The translations under genes were made by a program, and so were the position numbers. From NCBI GenBank assembly GCA_016195585.1, contig JACPZJ010000155.1:1-7119 (forward strand): a stretch of 7,119 nucleotides of DNA. Direction: 5' to 3'. The notes beneath the pieces are model-generated. The model was not told where the DNA came from and ran no database searches. It was given only the letters and a program-made list of their open reading frames with translations. Below are positions 1-3,895 of the stretch, in pieces (within the stretch, counting starts at the first letter, position 1; each line of letters begins with the position of its first letter). Source of the DNA: Nitrospirota bacterium. GTDB lineage: Bacteria > Nitrospirota > CAKKRA01 > 9FT-COMBO-42-15.

Positions 1-1
1 T

Positions 2-250
2 TTTGAATTATCCATTTCTATTGAGTTGACCGACTCCATAGGAATAGATGTGGAAGTGCGGGTTATGAATAATGCGCCTGTTGCCTTTCAAATGGCAGTT
101 GTTAAAGAAGGAAAGCTTCTATTCAGCCGCAATGAAGAAGAGAGAACAGATTTTATGGAAAGGGTTTGCAGAAGGTATAGGGAATATTCGCATTTTAGAA
201 ATCTTCTCTTAGGGATTGATGGCAGGGTGCAAAATGTTGCCTCTGGATAA
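2..250 (+). CDS. mntA: MntA-like nucleotidyltransferase antitoxin, C-terminal part (5' end outside window)
   Basis: The frame is open from base 2 to the stop at 248-250, giving about 82 residues; the start lies upstream of the window. It reads as the C-terminal half of a minimal nucleotidyltransferase (MNT/pol-beta fold). The strand IGIDVEVRV probably carries the last acidic residue of the active site. It is followed by the typical N/D-x-A-P turn, a V-x-E-G-K-L-L-F strand and a terminal helix ending in R-x-Y-S-H-F. The diagnostic G-S-x-D-x-D motif would be further upstream and cannot be seen. In characterised systems MntA is the antitoxin and AMPylates tyrosine in the partner HepT. The partner follows here with an overlap of about 30 bases, which supports the assignment. 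Here the antitoxin gene precedes the toxin gene. Confidence 0.82.
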   Translation, partial: FELSISIELTDSIGIDVEVRVMNNAPVAFQMAVVKEGKLLFSRNEEERTDFMERVCRRYREYSHFRNLLLGIDGRVQNVASG

Positions 251-662
251 TGAGCGGATTGCAAAGAACAAGGCAGATATACTTGCTGTGAAATCTGATG
301 TTGCCAGCCTTGTTTTAATTGACAAGGGAAGATTTCTATCAGACAAAAAGAATTCCCTTTCATTAAAATATCTTCTTATACAGGCTGTTGAGGCTATTAC
401 AGATATCTGCCAGCACATCCTTGTCAAAGCAAAGGGTGCAGCCTGTGAAGGTTATGTGGATTGTATTGTAAAGGCAGGAGAAAATGGCCTGATCTCTCAT
501 CAGTTAGCCAACAAATTAAGGAGGCTTGCTGATTTAAGGAACAGCCTGATACACAGGTATTGGATAATAAATGACGAAGAACTTTATAATATATCCAAAG
601 AAAATATTGGCGACCTTGAGGATTTTGTAAATCAGATAGACAGTATAATTAAAAAAAGATAG
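219..662 (+). CDS. hepT: HepT-like HEPN-domain RNase toxin
   Basis: A complete small helical HEPN (DUF86/HepT) protein of 147 residues. The catalytic R-x4-H-x-Y motif is intact as RNSLIHRY (R107, H112, Y114 counting from the ATG at 219). It is preceded by the helix with Q-A-V-E-A-I-T-D-I-C-Q-H that is characteristic of HepT. The family cleaves RNA and is neutralised when MntA AMPylates the motif tyrosine. The start is uncertain. TTG 216, ATG 219 and ATG 234 are in frame; AGGG at 211-214 suits 219 and AGGG at 224-227 suits 234, and family proteins often begin near the residue encoded at 234. The gene overlaps the end of mntA, so the pair is probably translationally coupled. All catalytic residues are present, so the toxin looks functional. 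Confidence 0.88.
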   Translation: MAGCKMLPLDNERIAKNKADILAVKSDVASLVLIDKGRFLSDKKNSLSLKYLLIQAVEAITDICQHILVKAKGAACEGYVDCIVKAGENGLISHQLANKLRRLADLRNSLIHRYWIINDEELYNISKENIGDLEDFVNQIDSIIKKR

Positions 663-669
663 AAAATAC

Positions 670-698
670 TTGCACTTTTGTATGAAATAGTGTATATT
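670..698 (+). promoter_or_regulatory. possible sigma70-type promoter for the 769-1193 gene pair
   Basis: TTGCAC at 670-675 and TATATT at 693-698 are separated by 17 bases. The -10 box matches five of six consensus positions and the -35 box only three. It lies just after the hepT stop and about 70 bases before the next start. AT-rich sequence gives such matches by chance, so this is tentative. Confidence 0.35.
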
Positions 699-725
699 TT
701 TAACTAAGTTATGATACACCGCAGG

Positions 726-762
726 CCTTTAGATTTGGTGAGGAAAGGTTAAAGACGATTAC
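726..762 (+). repeat. dispersed repeat, copy 1 (short, diverged)
   Basis: Bases 726-750 match copies 2 and 3 closely (23 of 25 bases against copy 3). The match then weakens, with a deletion before a final GATTAC. The palindromic tail present in the other copies is missing. It lies between the hepT module and the small-gene pair. Confidence 0.6.
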
Positions 763-768
763 TATTGA

Positions 769-954
769 ATGGGCAAACGGGGATGGAAGAGGAGAATAGA
801 AAGCTTAAGGCTGCAAATTTTAGAACACGAAAATAAAATTAAAAAAGAAAGAGCTAAATCTTTTCCAGAGAGGGGTCTTATTAGACACTGGGAAATTGAG
901 ATAGAGGCCTTTAAAAATAGTCTTAATAAGGCTTTAAAGAGATTAATGAAATGA
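769..954 (+). CDS. conserved-looking small basic protein, unknown function
   Basis: A 61-residue, strongly basic protein (18 Lys/Arg against 8 Glu, net about +10) with no family I can name. It begins GKRGWKRR and is predicted almost entirely helical. A central P-E-R-G-L-I-R-H-W-E stretch separates two amphipathic helices, and the protein has no signal peptide or membrane segment. I have an impression of similar small proteins (G-W-x-x-R-I near the start and G-L-I-x-x-W-E in the middle) in other bacteria, but cannot verify it. No good ribosome site sits at the usual distance: the purine-rich stretch at 740-748 is over 20 bases upstream and belongs to the repeat. The stop overlaps the next start as ATGA at 951-954, which argues that both genes are real. 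The context between two toxin-antitoxin modules suggests an accessory or TA-like role. Confidence 0.65.
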   Translation: MGKRGWKRRIESLRLQILEHENKIKKERAKSFPERGLIRHWEIEIEAFKNSLNKALKRLMK

Positions 955-1193
955 AGGCATTAGCACACAAAGAAAGATTGGGATTAACAACTGCCCTTTC
1001 AATTCTTCTTGATGAGCTTGATGGGGAATGTCAAAGGACTATTAAACTTATTGAAAATCTACAAAGCCAGGATTTAGCAGATAAACAAACAGAAGATTTT
1101 CTTGGTGAGTTATCCGCTACTGTTACGCATCTCAGAATTCATTCAGAACAAGTGGAAAAAGCAATAGAAGAAGAGCTTGAAAAAGAAGCGTAG
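951..1193 (+). CDS. small acidic helical protein, unknown function
   Basis: An 80-residue, acidic protein (18 Asp/Glu against 9 Lys/Arg, net about -9), predicted as two or three long helices with coiled-coil character. It ends in an E-E-E-L-E-K-E-A tail. Translation probably restarts from the ATGA shared with the preceding basic gene. I do not recognise the family. The opposite charges and tight coupling of the two genes suggest their products bind each other, as toxin and antitoxin pairs often do, but no catalytic motif is visible in either. No DNA-binding motif is evident. Confidence 0.65.
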   Translation: MKALAHKERLGLTTALSILLDELDGECQRTIKLIENLQSQDLADKQTEDFLGELSATVTHLRIHSEQVEKAIEEELEKEA

Positions 1194-1205
1194 TAATATG
1201 TCTGG

Positions 1206-1221
1206 CCTGTTCTAAAACAGG
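1206..1221. repeat. short inverted repeat before repeat copy 2
   Basis: CCTGTT-CTAA-AACAGG is a perfect 6-bp stem with a 4-base loop, 12 bases after the stop of the acidic gene. It has no T-run behind it, so it is not a classical intrinsic terminator. It runs directly into repeat copy 2. Confidence 0.4.
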
Positions 1222-1297
1222 GTTGGGGGACCCTTTAGAGTTTGGTGAGGAGAGGTTGTTGACTGCTGATTACGCAGATGATGTCATCTGTGCAACC
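1220..1297 (+). repeat. dispersed repeat, copy 2 (78 bp, palindromic tail)
   Basis: It aligns with copy 3 at 1997-2074 at 73 of 79 aligned positions, including two one-base indels. The first part contains GGGTTGGGGGACCC and a purine-rich TGAGGAGAGG stretch. The second part, 1268-1297, is an imperfect palindrome around CAGATGA-TG-TCATCTG. Copies 2 and 3 are in direct orientation and flank the hicAB region. A TTGACT (1259-1264) with TGTCAT 17 bases downstream could act as a weak outward promoter, but this is speculative. Confidence 0.85.
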
Positions 1298-1307
1298 AAA
1301 TTTCAAA

Positions 1308-1437
1308 AGGAGGCTCCTCCAATGAAAGAACCAGCCATATTAGAGACACTATCAAAAATTCTTAAAAAGGATAAAAAATGACCATGGTTCTTGAAATTAA
1401 TGCGAAGATGGTGTATCCTAATATTAAATATAAATAA
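1308..1437 (+). other. two overlapping tiny ORFs with a strong, self-complementary Shine-Dalgarno
   Basis: AGGAGG at 1308-1313 lies 8 bases before ATG 1322, which opens a 19-codon frame (MKEPAILETLSKILKKDKK, stop 1379-1381). A second 19-codon frame starts at ATG 1378 inside an ATGA overlap and ends at 1437 (MTMVLEINAKMVYPNIKYK). I recognise neither. The Shine-Dalgarno is self-complementary (GGAG-GCTC-CTCC, 1309-1320) and could be hidden in a small hairpin. They may be genuine micro-ORFs, a leader in front of hicAB, or the remains of a decayed antitoxin-like gene. The AGGAGG is the best ribosome site in the window. Confidence 0.3.
1391..1419 (+). promoter_or_regulatory. likely sigma70-type promoter for hicAB
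   Basis: TTGAAA at 1391-1396 (five of six to consensus) and TATCCT at 1414-1419 (four of six) are spaced exactly 17 bases apart. The predicted transcription start near 1426 would give a leader of about 50 bases to hicA at 1474. The promoter overlaps the second tiny ORF, which weakens the case for that ORF being important. Predicted from sequence only. Confidence 0.4.
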
Positions 1438-1473
1438 GATGCTTTTTTGTGCCTAATTTAAGATAGCAATTGA

Positions 1474-1731
1474 ATGAGCCAATACAACAAGCTTCTATCA
1501 CAAATTCTTAACGGCAGGTCAGATGCAAACATTCATTTTACTGAGATATGCAGGTTATTGCTTAAAATGGGTTTTAAAGAACGGGTAAGGGGCAGCCATC
1601 ATATATTCACAAAAGAGGGCATTGAGGAAATCTTAAATTTGCAACCAAGAGGCTCAAAGGCTAAACCGTATCAGGTTAAACAGGTTCGTAATATAATATT
1701 GAAGTATAAACTAAAAGAAGAAAATGATTAA
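1474..1731 (+). CDS. hicA: HicA-type mRNA interferase toxin
   Basis: An 85-residue HicA protein with a dsRNA-binding-like fold. The catalytic histidine lies in the conserved G-S-H-H motif (G40 S41 H42 H43), in RVRGSHHIFTKEG. It is followed by the usual I-L-N-L-Q-P-R-G-S-K-A-K-P-Y-Q-V-K-Q-V-R block, which ends in the C-terminal helix. The family cleaves mRNA and tmRNA when free of HicB. The N-terminus Y-N-K-L-L-S-Q-I-L-N-G-R-S-D-A-N-I matches longer HicA forms. The ribosome site before ATG 1474 is weak, which would fit low toxin translation. The gene overlaps hicB by 8 bases. It appears intact. The unit is bracketed by repeat copies 2 and 3. Confidence 0.93.
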   Translation: MSQYNKLLSQILNGRSDANIHFTEICRLLLKMGFKERVRGSHHIFTKEGIEEILNLQPRGSKAKPYQVKQVRNIILKYKLKEEND

Positions 1732-1933
1732 GTATGAGGTAATCATCTATTGGAGCGATGAAGACCATGCATTTATTGCAGAGGCGCCTGAACTGCCGGG
1801 TTGTATAGCAGATGGCGCAACATACAAAGAAGCCCTTGCAAATGCAGAGGTAGTAATTCAGGAGTGGATAGAAACTGCTAAGGAGCTTGGACGTGCTATT
1901 CCTGAACCAAAGGGGCGTTTGTTATTTGCCTAA
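1724..1933 (+). CDS. hicB: HicB-type antitoxin, short form
   Basis: A 69-residue HicB antitoxin that binds and blocks HicA. The whole protein is the partial RNase-H-like HicB domain: Y-E-V-I-I-Y-W-S-D-E-D-x-A-F-I-A-E-A-P-E-L-P-G-C-I-A-D-G, then the helix Y-K-E-A-L-A-N-A-E-V-V-I-Q-E-W-I, ending in P-E-P-K-G-R-L-L-F-A. There is no C-terminal helix-turn-helix or ribbon-helix-helix domain. Short HicB proteins are common, but this one cannot repress its own promoter through such a domain. The start at ATG 1724 overlaps the end of hicA, so its translation is probably coupled to the toxin. The order toxin then antitoxin is the usual one for hicAB. Confidence 0.93.
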   Translation: MIKYEVIIYWSDEDHAFIAEAPELPGCIADGATYKEALANAEVVIQEWIETAKELGRAIPEPKGRLLFA

Positions 1934-1996
1934 AAGCAAAATGCAATAAAAACTTACTTTTGAATATATTTTACTAAATACAATCAATCTTTTCAA

Positions 1997-2074
1997 GGGT
2001 TGGGGGACCCCTTTAGATTTGCTGAGGAGAGGTTGTTGACCGCTGATTACGCAGATGATGTCATCTGTGTAATC
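1997..2074 (+). repeat. dispersed repeat, copy 3 (78 bp, palindromic tail)
   Basis: The direct counterpart of the copy at 1220-1297 (73 of 79 aligned positions). The tail at 2045-2074 is a nearly perfect palindrome: 14-base arms GATTACGCAGATGA and TCATCTGTGTAATC around TG, with one mismatch that would be a G-U pair in RNA. The copy lies between hicB and the PilZ-methyltransferase gene, ending 35 bases before the latter's first possible start. No T-run of terminator strength follows the palindrome. Confidence 0.87.
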
Positions 2075-2109
2075 AATTTTATTAACTCTTATTAACCAAA
2101 TTTTAGAGG

Positions 2110-3528
2110 ATGATATTGGAAATGGAAAATACTACCGCAGGTTCACCTAAAACATCTGGCCCTATTGAAAAAAGAAAGATACCCTATCGTGTCAAGATCA
2201 ATACTCCTGTAATTTTAAAAACAGAAGCTTTTAAATCTGAAACCATTAATGCACAGATTGTCAATATAAGCGAAGGCGGAATAGGTCTGTCATTAAATTC
2301 CGAAGTAGAGGTTCCATCCCCCTTGTCAATTGAATTAGAGCTTATGGACTTCCTTCTGCGGCTGCAAGGCGAGGTCAGGTGGGGGAAGATATTTGATGAC
2401 GGAAAATATTATTGTGGTATGCAATTCTTAGATAAGGATGAGCATCAGGAGTCGCTTATAAAGGGATTTCTATATACAAATGAAGAGTATATTGATCAGA
2501 AGATTAAAGAACTGCCAATAAAAGAAAAGGCTGATTTTGAAAAGATAGAGACATTCTTTAAAAGCGATGTAAAGGGGTTTATAGAAGATTTAATTGATTT
2601 GGAACAGCATATAAAGAACAAAACCATGTCTGAAGCTGCAATCTTTGAGAAACTTACTAAGGTTAGCGATGAGATTGTTAAAAAGGGTGATAAATTAGAA
2701 AGGCAAATAGAAAAAGGGATGCTGACAAAAAAGATAAGAGATACCTTCAGGTTTTTTACTGGGCCTTGGGGGTTAAAAAGTAAAATACTGGAAAGGGCAT
2801 TTACAAAACCACACGGTTACAGAGGTGATTATATGTTAATGGAAATGTTATATAATAACAAGCCCTTTTCAGAGGGGATCGGCATTTACTTTGACAGATA
2901 TCTTCAGAATAACCCTTATTCCATTGCTGTTAGAGGGCGTAGAAAGAAGATAACTGAACTGCTAAAAAAATCTTTACAGGAAATAAACCTTCCATCAATA
3001 AATGTATTAAACTTAGGTTGTGGTTCCTGCCCTGAAATAAAGGATCTTTTTGATAACTTTCATTCAAAGAATAATTTCAATTTTACCTGTATAGATTTCG
3101 ATCAGGCGGCATTAGACTATTCTAAAGAAAGGCTTAAATTGCTCCCAGAGAATATAAAAATAAAATTACAGAAAGAAAATGTTATAAATCTAATGAAATC
3201 ACAAAAAGAGGCAGGGATATTAGGCAAACATAATCTTGTTTACAGCTTTGGCCTTGCCGACTATTTGCCCGATAGGGTATTAAAGTATCTTATCTCCACC
3301 GCTTTCTCACTCTTATATCCGGGAGGGAAGTTCATCATTGCCCATAAGGACAAAGAGAAATATAGACCCCTTCCACCAGAGTGGCTTATGGACTGGGTAT
3401 CTGAGCCAAGGAGTGTAGATGGTTTTATAAAATTAGCAGAGGATTCCGGGATAAAGGATTATTCTTTTAACTTAGATTGGGAAGAATCTAATGTAATATT
3501 CTTTTTAGTGCTCACTAAAAAGGGCTGA
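2110..3528 (+). CDS. PilZ domain fused to PhcB-like class I SAM methyltransferase
   Basis: A 472-residue cytoplasmic protein with three parts. Residues 20-120 form a PilZ domain with an arginine cluster (R22 K23 ... R27), the N52-x-S54-x-x-G57 signature in VNISEGGIGL, and G-E-V-R-W-G ... Y-C-G-M-Q-F strands. Such domains bind c-di-GMP; the first motif is slightly off canonical RxxxR. Residues 120-210 are a helical linker. Residues 215-472 contain FTGPWG, K-P-H-G-Y-R-G-D-Y, the SAM motif I VLNLGCGS (299-306), the acidic strand I-D-F-D (D329/D331) and YSFGLADYLPDRV followed by L-Y-P-G-G-K. This pattern matches proteins annotated as 3-hydroxypalmitate methyl ester (PhcB-like) synthases; product and acceptor are inferred. 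The start is unclear: AGAGG (2105-2109) abuts ATG 2110, and TTG 2116 or ATG 2122 are alternatives, all upstream of the PilZ domain. The kinase gene follows after one base. Confidence 0.87.
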   Translation: MILEMENTTAGSPKTSGPIEKRKIPYRVKINTPVILKTEAFKSETINAQIVNISEGGIGLSLNSEVEVPSPLSIELELMDFLLRLQGEVRWGKIFDDGKYYCGMQFLDKDEHQESLIKGFLYTNEEYIDQKIKELPIKEKADFEKIETFFKSDVKGFIEDLIDLEQHIKNKTMSEAAIFEKLTKVSDEIVKKGDKLERQIEKGMLTKKIRDTFRFFTGPWGLKSKILERAFTKPHGYRGDYMLMEMLYNNKPFSEGIGIYFDRYLQNNPYSIAVRGRRKKITELLKKSLQEINLPSINVLNLGCGSCPEIKDLFDNFHSKNNFNFTCIDFDQAALDYSKERLKLLPENIKIKLQKENVINLMKSQKEAGILGKHNLVYSFGLADYLPDRVLKYLISTAFSLLYPGGKFIIAHKDKEKYRPLPPEWLMDWVSEPRSVDGFIKLAEDSGIKDYSFNLDWEESNVIFFLVLTKKG

Positions 3529-3529
3529 T

Positions 3530-3895
3530 ATGGACATATTATCTTCATTAACATATTATTCTTTTTCGGCATTAGTAAACCTGATTACAAGCCTTCTAAT
3601 GGCTGTTATAGTTTTTATAAAAAATTCAAAAACTACAGCTAATAGAACTTTTGTGCTTTTTTCATTGAGCGTTGCAGGATGGTCGTTATTTTATTTCCTG
3701 TGGCTGATTGCACCCGATAGGGAATCGCAAGATTTTTACTTGAGAACCTGTATGATTGGCGCTATGTTTGTTCCTGCCTTCTTTACCCATTTTGTACTGC
3801 TACAGCTTATACGCCATTGTTTGCTAAAGAAGGCGGGCCATATATGTCTTTTAACTACTGGCTCTTGCCGGGCCCTCTCTTTCATATGCAGTTAA
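3530..3895 (+). pseudogene. N-terminal membrane fragment of the 7TM-type sensor histidine kinase (out of frame with the rest)
   Basis: This frame starts at ATG 3530, one base after the methyltransferase stop, with AAGGG at good distance, so it is the natural start of the kinase gene. It encodes three membrane helices, at about residues 8-30, 40-61 and 70-94. The motif A-N-R-T-F-V-L-F-S-L-S-V-A-G-W-S-L-F-Y-F-L-W fits the N-terminal seven-helix region of sensor kinases (HisKA_7TM type). After FFTHFVLLQL the frame turns into a basic, cysteine-rich tail of about 27 residues that does not look natural and stops at 3895. The continuation of the protein is in another frame. Taken with the next entry, the gene has lost its frame at about 3800-3806, either by true mutation or by an assembly error. 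Confidence 0.8.

Noticed and set aside
88..427. - strand open frames across mntA and hepT
   Set aside because: They overlap strongly supported + strand genes and show no recognisable protein features.
1954..1984. Promoter for the methyltransferase operon ending in TACAAT (1979-1984)
   Set aside because: The -10-like box is good, but no acceptable -35 box lies at 16-18 bases, so it was not listed.
726..2074. The three repeats as integron attC sites or a CRISPR array
   Set aside because: No GTTRRRY/RYYYAAC pair bounds the units and no integrase gene is seen. Spacing of 500-800 bases with genes between is not CRISPR-like.
2045..2074. Palindrome of repeat copy 3 as an intrinsic terminator for hicAB
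   Set aside because: The stem is AT-rich in its outer part and followed by only a four-T stretch broken by A. The same palindrome recurs in copy 2, so it belongs to the repeat.
3800..3835. Programmed -1 ribosomal frameshift joining the two kinase frames
   Set aside because: No good X-XXY-YYZ slippery heptamer is present where the frames exchange, and the missing helix argues for a deletion rather than recoding.
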